DNA from: Struthio camelus
Lineage: Eukaryota > Chordata > Aves > Struthioniformes > Struthionidae
Direction of reading: 5' to 3'
Assembly (NCBI RefSeq): GCF_040807025.1
Contig: NC_090964.1
Span: 11,556,214 to 11,620,213, forward strand
DNA: 64,000 bases
The notes below the pieces were generated by a model that made no database searches, was not told the origin of the DNA, and saw nothing but the letters and a program-made list of their open reading frames with translations. Position 1 is the stretch's first letter. Each line of letters begins with the position of its first letter. Below, piece by piece: positions 1 to 14,332 of this stretch. A program made the translations under genes and the position numbers.

Positions 1-3000
1 TGGAGACGCAGAGAATTTTCAAGACTACTAATGTAAATAGAAGTAGTCATTTAATAAAGTCAAATGTAAACCACAAATTAAATATTAAGCTTTTCTTAAG
101 CTCTTATTTAACTTTTGGTTAACTTATTTAACAAGAAACTCTTATTTAACTTTTGGTTTTTTTAGTGGACTGAAAATTTATTCTCATCCTACTACCTGAG
201 AACCCGCACGGCCTAATTCCACCACACTTTCCCCTTTATCTGCCATTTTGTCCCTAAGAGTACGGCAGCACAATTCTGTGTAAAATTACACTTAACTTAT
301 GCAATAATGAATTCATGTATTCTTTAAGACTGATGTGCTGTGAGCCATTACAGACTAAGCTAAGTTGACAGACTCTATTAAAGCACAGTGCTGTCATGAA
401 AATTGTGATTTTAACAGAAGTGCATGTGATAGATACCAATTACTTTGCTCTTTTCACAAAAAGTCTGCATGACATAGGAGTTGTTATGAATGACGGATAA
501 GATCACTGAATGCTTTACATCATGCTTTTTCAATCACGATTCATCTTTAATCACGGAGTAAGCATAGCTGCTTATCTATCTGATTATGACCTGCTGCATG
601 CAGAAGCAGATTAAATCAGTCACCTCCTAAGTTACTAACAGAGTATGCGCTAATTATGGAAACTGGCATCTTTCCTCATGAAAGTAGAAGGATGTTCAAT
701 AATCTTAACCATCTCCACTTCAGAAGCTTTAACTTATTAGACAAGAGTTTCTTTTCCAGAAAGTAATTATTTTATTAATGTTAAATAATAAGTCAACATC
801 TCTTAAAAATTGTCTTCTCAAGCAGTTAACTATACAGATGTTTCTAAACACAGTAAGATCAGCTCTTCAGTCAAAAGGACCACATTGCTTGTTCAGTCTG
901 CCACTTAAGGAGAAAATGCTATTTGCAACAGTATGGAAGGAGGGAAAAATTACATCTACACATTTACAAACAAAGCAGATACTATCAAAATGAAATATCT
1001 TCAACACAATTAAAGAAACTGGACAAAAGCTCCTTTTCCCTTGCTGTACCTAAATGCAGCAAATGCCAAGGTCCTACTCTCACGTCCTGTATTGATTTCA
1101 TTCTGAATAAACATAAATGCCAACTGATTAACACACACAGGGCTTGCTCCTTTCTGAATTAAGCAGCTCTATCTAATAAAAAAAAATTGAAGAAGCTCTA
1201 AAACTAACGATTTGAGGTTTTCAGTTCATTATTGGTAAGAAAATTAAAGACGTATTCATCAAAACAGACCAGCCCAGAGTGAAGTCTATGTGCTGTTAAA
1301 TCCTCACTATGACTGCTGTGTGTTAGAAAATAAGCAAATATAAAAGTCACACGCAAAAATACAACCGGCATCTCAGCCTCCCTGAAATTAACGCAAAACT
1401 TCACCAACTTCAGACCCACTTTTTACTCTACACTGTTGATATGTGATTTCTACAGTTTTTCTTCCTTTAAACTGTTGTTAAACACTAACTGTATGATTTA
1501 CGAGAAGTTATAAAGCCAAAAAGCTGGTTAAAAGCCAAGCTCATAAGTAATCATTTAGCTATTCAAAGAAATGCATTGCAATAAGAATGTAGAAGGTCTG
1601 TCATCTTGCATGTGCCACAAGAACTTAGATTCAGGAGTCACTTTTAGAATCTTAATCATAAGCTTCACAATGTAATTGGAAGCAAGCCCTGGTATCTACT
1701 TCCAAACGCACATACAAAAGATGAAGGAAGAGGGGGAAAAAAAAAAAAACCCCACAAAGAAACCGCAATTTTATTAAATTGTTAAAAAGTTAAGCTTACC
1801 CTATAAATCAGAGGTTTGAGCACTGGGTGTGGCACTGGCGGTGTGCAATACATACTGTCCTACTGTTAACTATATATAAACCAGACACCGACTTCCCATG
1901 CAAACTGTCATGAGCATTCATTAATATCCGTAAAGCACTTCTTACATTTTCCAAGTGATTAAAGGAGCCAAGATAGACATATGATCAGTGTTCCTTTTTT
2001 CTTTTAATGCTCACAAAATAAACAGATTTTTTTTGTATATATCATTGGCTTTCTTTCATACAAAGTGCATGGAGCACTTCATCTGTGTAATTGCTTAAAT
2101 GAACTCTTGTATATTAATTTTTAAAGATAAACACTCTACACAAGTTTCCCAAAAAGATTTAGTTAAGCCAGAAATCCTTCAGAATAAAAACAAAACAAAA
2201 AAACCCACACACTCTGGTATCTCCTGTTCTCTAATGCATTAGAAATACTGCAAGAATGTTCCCTCATTATCTTCCCTATACCCCCACCCACTTCTGGCTA
2301 AAATCAAAAGGCTGAAAGAACTTTTAAAAAGTAATAAATTGAGGAAAGAGGGGAAATAATACCTGTCTTGCTTGAGATGTTTAAATTGAGTTTGCAGTTA
2401 CAGTTCAGTTTAATTTTATTCCAGCTGTCCTGACTCTTCAGCACTTGCAGAACAGACAAAATGTCTCATGACTTTTACAAACACCTCTTCAACCACATCT
2501 CCCGCAAGGCATGTAAATACTCACTAGCAAGGCATGTAAATATTCAATAGTCTTTTTTTTTTTCCCCTCTCTATTCTTTTTTAGTACTGCTATATTCTGT
2601 TGAAAAATAAATATAAGTGCTTGAAGGAAATATCTGCTATCATTTTCACATATAAAACTAAGATACAGCAAAGGAATTTAGACAGTATAGAAAAATGCAT
2701 CCTTTCCTTGCTTCTTTGTTCTAGGTTATCTTTCATAAATGAGTGAAATAGTATAGAGGAGACCATTGAATCAAACTTGATTTCTTACATGTTTTTTTCA
2801 AACAAAGCTATTCTAGAGCAGAATTTGGAGTGAAACTGACTCTAAAATGATTAATTCACTGCACTGTCAGCTGTGGAGAGTTATATTCAAGTTTGTCTGG
2901 AATTACAAATTAAATATGTTTGGTGGTCTCAACAGAGCTTTTGGCAGCAGGAGCATTCCACCAGGGACCAAGACAGACAGTGCTCCCTGTGACAGTTTTC

Positions 3001-6000
3001 ATACGCCCTAGATCAAGCCTTATAAAAGCACACACAACTGCTGAAGCATCCTGAATTGTTTCACCTCTTGCAAAGAGGAGTTCCTTTAGAGGTAAGCAGA
3101 GGGAGAAACACTACTATGGCTGTGCCTGCTAGAACCACAAGAATTTCTTTAACTATAAATGAACAGGGTTTTGGTATCCTCATGAAAAATATATTAGAAA
3201 TATTTTCACTTCTCTGAAACAAGTTATAGCTTATTCTCCTCCTGCCCGGTAGCAGAAGGCATAGCAGCTCAGTTGTTCACAGTAGGTTTTCAACGATATA
3301 TTCACTCCTAATCAGCATTCTTATTTGTAAATACATAAATGCTGCAAATGTGTAAACTTTTTTTTTTTTTTTTAAAGTGACCACTTAAAAAACTTACTCT
3401 CTTCCAGCTCTACTAGAGTCTCGTTGTAGAGCACATTCTTTAGGAGAGAACAAGACAGCCATCTAGAGGGTAAGAAAAAGAAACCATCTTTAGATCACAA
3501 GAGGATATTAAGTTACCAATTCACTGTAAGATGAAAAAATAAGCCAAATTGACAGGAACCTAAATGAAAAGGATCCACATTACTGTCACCCATCAGGAAG
3601 TTTAGTGTTACTTAATATTTCAAAATAACTCAAACAATAACCTAGAAACAAAAAAGTGGTGATTTTCCCCCATGGGGTGATAATTAATACAGAAAATACA
3701 TATTTTTATAAAAGCATAATGTTCTTTACTATGTAGCCCACAAGTCTAATTAGAAATTTATCATTTACCTTGTATAAAAATGCTGGAAATTAAAAAACTA
3801 CCAGAAAGAGCCTCTATCAGCTGATTTCCCATAGAGGAGCTCTTCAGAGAAATCCTATGCTTTTTAAAAAACATATTTTCCCATTTCACACACTATCTTG
3901 TAATATAGTTAAGTAAAATGTTTAAGATATCCCTTTTATGTGTCATTTACTTTATAACTATCTAAAGGCTTAAAATATAGTGATAAGACACACAGTTTGA
4001 AACAGTTACATTTACAACCATAAATACTGTTAAAACTTTAGAAGCAGTAATAAATACCTTTCAAAAGAAAATATTGTAAAGTGTACTTGCTTTTCCTGTT
4101 TAGTCACATGTAAAAAAAGAGCAGCAGCATTGAGAAACAGATTTGCCGCAAGGTGATTTCTAAATGACACCAATAAGTTTTCTAAAAAAAAGTTCATAAA
4201 GTTTTTGAATCTTCTAAAACATTTATTTAAATCAGTCCAAATATCAGTAATAAAAGGAGCACATAAATGGAGGCCTTTAACATTAATGTTATAAAAGCTC
4301 AAAGATTTTCAGCTGCTTGACTTGATTTTTTTCTTCCTTGCCACCTTTCCCCACAAAAGGGACACTGCGCTCTCTCTGCTACCCTATACACACTAACACT
4401 AATCCTTTCTTCTGACACCACTGAAGTTGAGCAGAAACGTTTAATTCTGGCAGAGAATAAGTTTTATCTTCATAAAGTGTTAGCTACTTGCATAAAATAG
4501 TTCTTTATAGCTTTCAGTCCTCAAATAAACATAAAGCAATTTATAAACTTTAAGATGGTAGAATGTTAATTTCACTAGAAGGAGTTTATATACAAAAAGG
4601 TAAGAAACACATCTGCTTACTGAGAGCTGTAAGATAAAAAAAAAAAAAAAACGTATCCGTTATGAACATAAGGAGTAGTTTCTAATTTTTCTCTCCCAGG
4701 TTTTACTTTCTAATTCAAAACCATAAAACAAAAAGATAAATGGTCCCCACTTAACCTGCTAAGCAAAAGAACTACAAATTAAGATGACTAGCAACACTTT
4801 TCCACCAACTGCATGCGTGGCTCTTTGAAGGCCTGAAGGGAAACAAAACAGTGATTGCAGTAGTTAACATACAGTCTTCCCTACCATTACCTATGTGTTC
4901 TACTTAGGTGAGATCATTCCTCTCACTAATTGAAGGCAAAAGTAAATATGTGGGAAGGGCTTTATTTCTACAGTATTTAAATAAAAAGGAAAAAATCCTG
5001 TGAAGCCCTGTAGTTCAGGCATGAACACCTTAAATGCTTTATAAAAGCACTGCCAAAAATAGGAATACTTATAACAGAGTTAACGCAATAAGGGGCCAAG
5101 TGCAATGATTGTCTCCGAATCACCACTACATCTGAAAATCTGAGATAGACCACAGTGCAGTAGTTTAAAGCCAGCTGTAACATGAACACAAATCTATTTA
5201 ATGTTTGTCATTTTAAAAACAACCATACTAGGAAAAAAAAAAAACCAGCAGCTCAAGAGCACAAGGCAGAACAATAAGCGTTTGGTTGAAAATGACATTG
5301 AGAAATTTAGAGCAGATAAAATACGGTCATGCAAACTTTTTCAAAGAGAACAAATGAATTATTTAAATCCTATGTTATTATCAATAGTGTTTCTTCATAC
5401 ATACCAAACAATGCCTATCATCAAAATCACTTTCATTGACAATTTCTTGCATTTGCCTGGCGTCTACAAATGTAAATTTAATTTGTAAATTAACCATTCT
5501 GAAAAGTCTGGACTACTTTTCCAGAAAAATGTCCCAACACACACAGGAAAAAAAATCTGAGTAAGGCAGAAAAATAAGGGTTCAAAATTATATTTTCAAT
5601 TTCTCCAGACACCAACTAAAACAAGTAATATATAAAGAATATGCAATATAAGTACATTATTTTAGCTTTATCTTCTTAAAACTGAGAATGATTAAGAGAA
5701 TTCAAAATAGGTAAAGTTTTGGCACAACACCGACCAAGACCTACTAAAGGCCTTACTCAATCAGACCTTACATCATTATCAAAAGAATCTGTGACTGAAT
5801 TTAAAAAAAAAAAAAAAAAGCAGAAGCACATATCCATAATTAGAGATGAAGATGTCAGTTCTATTAAGCTTAACTGCATTACTGTACTCATCATTTCCTT
5901 CTCCAGAATTGGCTCTGGTGCAAAACAAAACAGCATAAGAAGGCGGTTAACTGGCCATGAGCTTTCTCACTACAGTATCATAGAACAGCATTTATAGCTT

Positions 6001-9000
6001 TAATGCCCCAAGCAGTTCATTACTAATAAGTTGCACAAACCATCACAGTAAGTCATAGGAGCAGGAGTTCCAAGCTGAGCACGATAGTAAGCAGCTATTT
6101 CTTAATGCATCAGAGAATTGGATAAATTTGGGGACTACTGTTTCTTGGGAAAAGGACTCTGGATAATATTCATTGTTTACTCTGGTCACACATCTCTGTG
6201 ACACAGGGAAAGCTTAAAATAGCTCTATTAGCATAGCTGATTTGGAACAGATGTTATAGATGAAAGGAAAAAACGTATAGAAAAAAACCAAAATTATTAG
6301 TTGAAGAAAGTATAGGAAAAAAAATCTCTCTAGAGTTTTGATTCAGAGAAAGAGACCTGGGGAGAAAGTGACAATAGAAATCGGTGATCAACAATGTTTT
6401 TCTCTCATTCCTGAGAGATTTCCTATTTCTTGGTCTCATTTTCCCTCTTTTATCCTACCAGAAATCTAATTGTTCTTAACATAGCTAGTCCACTGTGACT
6501 ACTGCGAGCTATCTCTATCTATTACAGGTACCTGAATTATTTTTCATGGTATAGGGACAAATACACACAAAATTCTCTCACATCTCTTGCCATTTCCACA
6601 ATATGCATGAAATATATTGAGCTGACGTTCAGGATTTGGCCCGGGGGGGGGGGGGGTTAATCCTACTGCATACTGATCATGAAAAAAGTCTACAGCAGAC
6701 TGTCCATGCTAACGTACCTATTCCCCTAGATTTATGGATGAACCTAAAACATTTCACCCCCCTCCCTTTGTTTCATTTCAGACATGAAACATGTATGGCC
6801 CACTTACCGACACCAGCAAGAATTAATATTTGACTTAAATCCAGAAGTGCTTTTTGAAAGCTTCTTTTCACTGGTCTTCTAATAATGACCTCTTTCCTAA
6901 TTTTGCAATGGTTTCAACTGGCTTTCCAGTCATTGGTATAGCTATAAAAAGCAAAATACCTCCTCCAAGCCCCATTATGATGAAAGTTTAGAATTTTATT
7001 ATTCATTTTTAATAGGAAGAAGCTAAAGCTCCCTCAGGAACCATAAAAGGTAGATTTTTGATTATGAGATACTGAAAGGTTGCTACAAAGTCTGCCTTTA
7101 GCAGACAGTCTAATAAAGAGTACACCTTGTCCTTGGATGACAAGAGACAGAGAGAGGTTGCTCATTATTATTTTTAGGGGGAAAAAAAATTTTTTTCCAA
7201 TATAAGCAGCACTGTTTTAGAGGTTCTTTGGTTGTGTTTTTTTAAATCTCATATCAGTCTTTGAATAGTATTTTTACAAATCATATACCAAACCCAAATA
7301 CAAGGTTTGACCAAGATACTGTCTTTAAAATAATTGTTTGTTAAACATATCATCCTGCACAAAGGTAACATCTCCTTCCAGCACTCTGTAGCTTATACTT
7401 TAAATAAAAAAACCCTGCTGTAGATGGTGCCATTATCCAGAAGCCATTGACATCAATATTTGTATAAAATATCAACCGAGGGGGGAAAAAAAAAAGCCAA
7501 ATCGAAAAAAGATCACTGCCAATCAGATCACCTTCCAGGTCAAAAACTGCTGGCCTAGCACCTGGTTGTTCTTTAAATGAGATTTCAAGAACTAACCAGT
7601 GAATGCAACAGCTCAGAGGATGGCTTTGAGCGACACACAGTTCTAGCAAGGGAACATGCTTTTAGCTAGTAAGTTCCAGCTAACAGGTAGGTGACAAAAA
7701 TCAGTCCGAGACCTTGGGGATGGCACGTGACACATGGTTTGAGAGGCCAACAGAATTTCTGAAGGGTGAATGCATCTGTGGAGAAGCAAGATTTTCTTTG
7801 CTTTGGACAGTAAGCAAATTATCAGCCTCTCAATTATATAGGTTTATAGTTGCAAATGTTTCTTTTCCTTCTCCTTTTATATTTTTAATAAAGAAGAAGC
7901 ATTTACCAGCATGAAAAAATTTGGGAGGAGACCGGGAAGGGATGCATCATCAACATAAACTCTGGCCCAGAAATCAGTCACAAGGAAGATGTGGACAGAC
8001 TGAAATGGCATCTCCACTCAGTGTAGGAATGGAAAATAAACATTAGAGAATCAACAACCAACTAATTTACACATCTGCCACGTATTCTCAATTTTATCAA
8101 GCAAAATCCTACCTGGGAATTGTAAAAGACTTCAGAGGAACAGTTAGTTCACCTTCAGATAATTCTATTACAAAGGCAAAGTATTTAACTTTAGATGCTT
8201 GTAATTGCTAAAAGATGAAAAACCCTAATAAAAGGACTGCATTACCTCTAGGTCTGGATTTTATAAAGAAAAGTTTCTCTTCTGAAGCTAAGGTTTGCTC
8301 CTGTATTTGGAATGCTGTCCATCGTCCCTTGGACAGAAAACAGTCTCCACAAAAGTCACAATTCAAAATCTTTAGTCTGCATTGTGCAAGCGCTCCTTTC
8401 TTCAAATGCCTCTGTAGCCTCCAGCATTTTTCTGAGCTCCTGCTTAAATACAGATTGATTTTTAATTGGTCCTTTTCCTTCTGAATGGTCCCTGACTGTT
8501 TTCTTCACTTGCCTCACCAGGTGTCTGAGGAGTAAATCAGAATAATTAGTTCCAATTTACCTAGCTGATTGCTGAAAACAGTGACATTGTCTAAGCTAAA
8601 AAGGTAGCAAGGTAATTTAGAATATTCTTCAAGAAACACACATAAAGGACAGAAGGGAAGAGGACAGCCAGAACAGTCTTTCACTAGCACATCTGTGAGG
8701 ACAGTGAACGTGGTAATACTTCCTTGTTACCAAAGACAAATCTGCTAGTCATAACCTAACTAGGCAGCCTTGTCTTGTATCTACTCAATACCCAGTAGCA
8801 CTCACTGACTGCAACCTCGGTCATTTGAAAAGTCTGAGCACCTTATCTCCACCATCAGTAAAAGTGAGAAAGCGGTAAACTAGTCTTTAGGAGGCTCCAT
8901 GAGCCTGGAACCTGTTTTCAGCTGAGTGGACAAGGAAGGACCCTTCTTGAGTTACAACTGGCGCTCTTTATACCTGTGATGTGTTGTGTTTTCACCCACA

Positions 9001-11663
9001 ATACAGAACTGTATTTTAAAGAATTTGCTTCCAAGTTATTCAAATTAGTTGTCATCACAGATCCCAGATGAACATGTTCAAGAGTCCTCTTAGACCTGCT
9101 GTACACAGTTAGTACCCATAAGACAGTACCCATAAAATAGTTCTGATCCTGCCGACTGACCTGTTTTTAAGACCAAGGCCCTCCAGACTTTGACCAAATA
9201 CAACTACACAAAAAGGCTGCTGTGCCACAAGCCCAGTGACTTTGGTACTTCCTAGGTCACATACTCTGTAGTATCATAATCGGCAATCAACTTTTGATTG
9301 TATAGTACGTTAGTATGTTATCTGATCATCCAAAGAGATTACAATCTGTGTAAGCACAGAGGCAGGGAATAATGAACAATCTATTGTCACCTGGGACAAG
9401 TCTGGGAAGTTATTAGCATTAATTATACTATCTAATATAAAAGGGTCTATTATTTAACAACTTCTATAAATGAAAAAATACAACTTGTTTGAAAGGCACA
9501 GCTAGCAGTACCAAACAGCAAGCACTCCAATACATCCTGTCATGCTTAGTTCTGAGGAATATACATAAGACAGACCATATTCCAGATTCTGTCTCCCTGT
9601 CCCCACCCTGATTTGTTTTGTCCTCCATTGCAGGGAACTTTCACAGCAGGGAGGTCGTCAGGTTAAGATCCTCAGCTGTGCACAGTTAACATTGAAAACA
9701 AGTGAAAGATAACTGCAAAAGGCTGCACAAACAATCTAATAACTGCAAAAGTAATCCAAATCCAGACATACGCTCTTTGGAATACTCTCACAATTCCTGG
9801 AAGTCCTAGCATAATCCTGACATCTATGAACAGTCCATCATATGTGTTCAAGAATACCCAGAAGAGAAATATTTTCCAAGTGATACGCAGAAATCTTCAG
9901 CCTGGTAAACAGAGACAATGCTCATGCAATGCTAAGGGCTGAGGTATTGCAGATACTATTGTTCACTAAAGCAGACTAAGCTCTTTGCAATTTGTAGCAT
10001 CCCTAACTGTATACGGTGAGAGGATTTTTTTTTTTCTTTTCTAAATACAACTCACATTTTCATTCTGGGATCAATACTGTCATAGAAACACTGACAAATT
10101 AAATCACAGTAACTTCATTTATGTTTTAAAATACCATGAAAACTATTTCAGGCAGGACCCAATCAGCGTTAAAGACGAAAAATACACCACTCTAAATGAA
10201 GATATAAAAGATTTTTTTTTAAACAAGAAATTAGTAGTTTAATGAACTGGATAAAAGTGTTGCCACAGTTCTTATTGGATGTAAATTGCATAGTAGTGGA
10301 GGTACAGTAAGTGCCTAACATAATGACATAATGAGACATGACTGGAGCTGAAAGGCTAATTTGCCCTTAAGTGACACAAAACCAGGGCATTAACATCAGA
10401 GTAGTTTCAAGCCAATATAAGATGCATTACTTCATTTTATAGCAGGTTTTTTAAATCAGTTGTTAAACAAAGGCATATTGATCTATTCTTCTGTGAAACA
10501 AAGAAATTGGAATTTTTAAAAAGCACATCTAAATTAGTTGCTGTTTCAGTGACATTTCTTTTCATGCTGAATATATTTAACTGTTATAAATGCATTAACT
10601 AATATTTCATTCCAAGCACAACCACCTAGAAGGTAAATCACAAAAAATAGTAGCTACTTATGCCCCAAAAAGTGATAGCTTTCAAAATAAATATCGGAGT
10701 AGAATATGAAGAAGAAAGATTTTCAAATTACAAAGTAGAAAGAGACCTTCCACCAGATGTGTTTTGTTCAGGACCACAATAATGCTTTAAACAAAAGCAA
10801 ACAAACGAAAAAACCCACCAGGCATCACTTCTGTACTCAACAACAATCTATTTCCTGACTAGAACTGGAAAAAAAAAAACCCTATGAATTCAAAATAAAA
10901 TCATATCTAGGCTATCTAGTGTCCTCTCTGTGATAAGGCTCTACCTTCTGGTTTTACAAGGTCTGCATCTTTGTACAGGTACCATTAAAAAAGCTGTACA
11001 CCTGGAGATATACAACCACTATCATCATCTTTGCATGGATTTCACCCAGAGCATGCCCAGAAAATAAGCTAGGGTTAATTTAGGGCTAACTGAAAATGAG
11101 AAAACTAGTGGTTCTTTCTTTCTCACACTTAGGGGTCTTAATTTGTGAACATATGTCCAAGTAGTGCAGCAACATGTGACTAAGAAACTCAGGAGCAGTA
11201 AAGGATGAAAGTAGTTCACTAAGTCTGGACAAAAGTACAGCAAGTATACCACTTTGACAGGAAAAGCTGGACAGACTTGCTCAGTTCCCAATAAAGTTAC
11301 AAGCTCTATCCTTTATAAATATAATATTAAATATGATATACACCTTATTCTGCTTTTATTGGCTGATCCTGTAAATATTTACATCAATATGCAGCTTTAT
11401 TCTTAACAGCAGCCAAGCACTTGCTTACTTATTTCACAGTCCCTTAGAAAATAATACCAAACCACCATACAGAGAGGAAAAGCATTCTTCTCACTGTTCT
11501 TAAATACAGCGTACGTTACAGACCATACGTCTACTTCTGCTGGTCTTATCACTGATCTGTCTTTCTTCAATGACACTTTTCATTTGCAGCACATTCTGTT
11601 CAAAATATTGTGTTCTATCTGTTGCTTATACTCTTTAACCAGCAGAGTTAGAAATATTTCGCA
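1..11663. other. AT-rich intergenic DNA, no defensible gene
   Basis: This stretch is AT-rich, with many short homopolymers (a G-run near 6,642-6,655 and A- or T-runs throughout). All open frames are under 100 codons, which chance explains at this composition. Several short minus-strand segments are open between plausible splice sites (for example 8,524-8,356, 8,207-8,113, 8,016-7,907 and 3,462-3,398), but their reading phases do not chain, so I do not call a gene. Regulatory or non-coding RNA content cannot be judged from sequence alone. Confidence 0.5.
2504..2546. repeat. Short direct repeat, 20 bp twice
   Basis: The 20-mer starting GCAAGGCATGTAAATA occurs at 2,504-2,523 and again at 2,527-2,546 with one C/T difference and a 3-bp spacer. 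It looks like a small local tandem duplication. No function is evident. Confidence 0.8.
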
Positions 11664-11985
11664 GCATCACAGAAATGCAGGTTGTAAGGAACCTCTGAAG
11701 GCCAGCAGATCTCCCTCTCAAGGCAGGGCTATTGCCACCACTACATCAGGCCAGCTGTGGCTTTATCTAGCTGACGCTTGAAAACCTCCAAGGATGGAGG
11801 TCCCGTAACTGCCTTGAGTAACCAACTTTAAGTGCTGCACCACCTTCTCAGTGAGAAAGTTTTCCCTAGCGTCCAGTCTGGATCTCCCAGGCTACAGCCT
11901 GATGCCACTTTCCCTTGCTGTACCACGAGCCACTACCAAGAAGAGTCTAGCTCCCTCATCTTTGTAACGCCTCTTTGAGAGCCCA
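11664..11985 (-). mobile_element. CR1 LINE fragment, 3' tail region
   Basis: Read on the plus strand, this segment runs through the recognisable reverse complement of an avian CR1 3' end: CACAGAAATGCAGGTTG, then AGGAACCTCTGAAGG, the 'TTGAAAACCTCCAAGGATGGAGG' type block, 'CACCTTCTCAGTGAGAAAG' and 'AAGAAGAGTCTAGCTCC'. In CR1 these blocks lie in this order near the 3' end, so the element points to the minus strand. It is 5'-truncated, as most CR1 copies are, and well diverged, so it is old. It lies between the orphan CpG island and the AT-rich region. Basis: order and spacing of remembered consensus blocks, not an alignment. Confidence 0.75.
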
Positions 11986-12839
11986 TTAATACATGTGCTG
12001 TGAGAACAAAAGTTGAAGTTAAAAAGGAAAACTTTTTGTTGCAAAACCAAGGTGAAAAGATGCACTGAAAATAAGAAAACATAATAATAGGTGTAGAGCA
12101 TGCGAAAACACTCCTTGCATAATGCCAAGGAACAAAATCCTAACATGGTCACTCTTTAGCAGAGAATATTTACTCTATACTCGAACAAACTGACAGGAGG
12201 ACAATCTTATTTATCCAGACAGCATAAAAGGACTTTGCCAGACGTAACTTGAGTCAAGATACGCTCCAGCATTCAGAAAAAGCACTGCCATAGCTGTTTT
12301 TTAAAAGATATTCCTCTCCTACTACCCATTTCCAGCTCTCAAGGTAGAAACCAGTACTAGGAAGACAAAGCACAGCAGAAGTGAAGCCAGGGAAAGGGGA
12401 AGAAAGGCAGTGGGATATGCACGGCGGCAGCAGCGGTCAGCAGCACGCAACGTAAAGCAAGAAAAAAATAGCAAGAAACATTTGACCTGGGACACAGCAA
12501 CAGCACTTAATAAACCAGAAAAATTTACAGAAAAGAGTATTTCTCAGATGCTCTAAAGGTTGACACAGTCTTCAAGAAGGCCTGTAAGCACCTATGAATT
12601 TGTCAGACTGCGCAGCCAAAGCTCGATGCGTGCTTGTCCCTGAGGAAACTTGCCTGAGACAGAAAGTGAAGGAGGTGGCTTTGGGAAGAGAAAAACTTCT
12701 CGCAGACGTGTTACAAGGCTGCCATCTACTGCGAGCGTATACTCAAGCTAAAAGCACTGCTCTGCGCTAAGCGGAATACACAATCGTTTTTAAACAGGAG
12801 AAAGCCGCACACGTACCCGTATCAGGCTGTACGTCCTCA
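11986..12839. other. Intergenic stretch between CR1 and a CpG island
   Basis: I see no gene here. GC content and CpG frequency rise toward the right as the island at 12.84 kb is approached. The sequence is otherwise unremarkable. Confidence 0.5.
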
Positions 12840-13330
12840 GAGTAACCAGCAGCTCCGAAGGCCTCGCCTCTCGCCCCGCGATGCCCGCGGGAACCCTCCG
12901 ACCCTTCGGCAACTTAGCGCCCATCCCTCCGCGCCAGGCCAGGCACCGCCCCGCGGCCGGCGGCGCGCGCATCGCCTCAGGCAAGGAGGGCCGCAAGGCA
13001 CGCCCCAAGGCACGCCCCAGCCGCACGCGCCACCACACCTCGTGCCGCGCACCCGACGCCCACTGCGCCTGCGCCGCCGCGGGGAACGACGGGAGCAGGC
13101 GGGAAAGCGCCGACTACGCGCCCTCGGCGCGGACGAGGCGTCTGTCGCCACCGCTAACGGCGCCGGGGCGAGGAGCCTCAGCGGGACTGCTCCTTTTAGC
13201 CCGACGCTTGCGGCTTCGAACCCCTTCGATGCGGTAGGTAACTGAGCCGCACGCATGGCGTGGTTGTCGGGAGGGCGGAGGGCAGGGGACGGGACGGGAT
13301 GGGGCGGGGCGGGAGATGGCTCATTCTGCC
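12840..13330. promoter_or_regulatory. Orphan CpG island, probable promoter
   Basis: About 490 bp of GC-rich, CpG-dense sequence stands out sharply from AT-rich flanks. It contains an NRF1-like TGCGCCTGCGC near 13,066 and GC-box-like GGGGCGGGGCGGG near 13,300. On the minus strand a donor-like CGG|GTACGTG lies near 12,815; on the plus strand GCG|GTAGGTAAC lies near 13,235. Either could end a first exon. It sits about 1 kb beyond the likely 3' end of RRAGC, so it could start a neighbouring minus-strand gene running off the window, or a non-coding RNA. Open frames inside it are GC-rich shadows and are not called. Confidence 0.6.
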
Positions 13331-14307
13331 AGCTCTGGGAGGTACCTAGCGAAGGGAGCGTGGGCTGGCCACCTCCCTCCCCCTCCCATTCTCTGTCCCT
13401 TTTTTCCTCAGAAATGCAAGCTTCTTGCTGTTTGTGGCTGTAATCGTCTAAGTTAAAAGGAAGAGAGAGAGGAAAAAAAAAAAAAACACAAGGAAAGTTG
13501 AAGCACATCCTTGACCTCCTTCTTCAGGACTTCAATCCCTTATTCGGAGAGATGCCCCATTGCCCTCCCTTACCTCCAACAGGATTTCTCACTGCAGCCG
13601 GTAAGCCAAGGAAGGGGAGATAGGTCCCTGCACAAGGGGGGAAAAAAGAAAGCATAATTCCTCTATCCTTTCTTCTCCCTTCCTAGCAGCATAAAGATTT
13701 CAATGCAATCTGAAAACAGCCTTGCTGAAGCAGCAGCAAGTAATACCCTCCCTGAACAGCAACAGCTGACTTAACTTCTTTTCTGACAGATTAATACAAA
13801 TTTAAGATTAGATTTAGTAAGTTAAAGTAGTATCTTTCTCCTTACAAGAGCGAAATTTAACTTTCAGAGTTAATAATGTTCAGATTTTTTTTTTTTGGCT
13901 GGTAATAGTAGAAAAGAGTTCTGTTCTGAGAAGCTACTGTTTACCGTTAGTGACTACAAGCATAAGGCAATGGCAACAAAAATATTATGAAAAACAGAAG
14001 GCAGAACTTCAGCATGCAACCTAGTGCTCAGAATTCAAGACAAGAGAACAAGTCACTTTATCGTTCATAATCTGTAAAAATGTAAAATCATCTTCTGAAA
14101 ACTGAGTATTTAATACAGAATCAGCTTTAAATCAAGAGGAAAGCTAAGTTTGATCGAACTGTTTAAAGCCCCATGCAGAAACCATGTAGTTAAATTCTTT
14201 CTAAAAATCAGTGAACAGACATTTTCTAATTTGTTTAACCATAAAGCTGATTTTGGTGACTTCTATTGAATTCTTTCGCCCTCCAACAGAAACAACAGTG
14301 CTACAAT
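13331..14307. other. Intergenic gap between the orphan CpG island and RRAGC
   Basis: AT-rich DNA with short A- and T-runs (13,472-13,485; 13,887-13,897). No gene or recognisable repeat is seen. Confidence 0.5.
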
Positions 14308-14332
14308 TTTATTTACTCGTTTAAATTTTATT
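14308..14332 (-). terminator. RRAGC: Candidate RRAGC poly(A) signals
   Basis: Two AATAAA hexamers on the minus strand (TTTATT on plus at 14,308-14,313 and 14,327-14,332) lie 19 bp apart, about 1.9 kb beyond the RRAGC stop codon. I found no other AATAAA between them and the stop. They would give a 3' UTR of about 1.9 kb. Use of either site is inferred. Confidence 0.45.

Noticed and set aside
199-8524. A chain of minus-strand candidate exons (for example 8,524-8,356; 8,207-8,113; 8,016-7,907; 3,462-3,398; 260-199)
   Set aside because: Each is open between plausible AG and GT sites, but phases at successive junctions disagree, some need a stop to be skipped, and open stretches of 20-50 codons are expected by chance.
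10660-10782. 40-codon plus-strand frame with a protein-like sequence (GVEYEEERFSNYKVERDLPP)
   Set aside because: Too short, without supporting splice sites, promoter or known relative.
12837-13508. 223-codon minus-strand open frame
   Set aside because: Arg/Pro/Ala-rich shadow of a CpG island that runs past its edge; no domain and overlapping frames on both strands.
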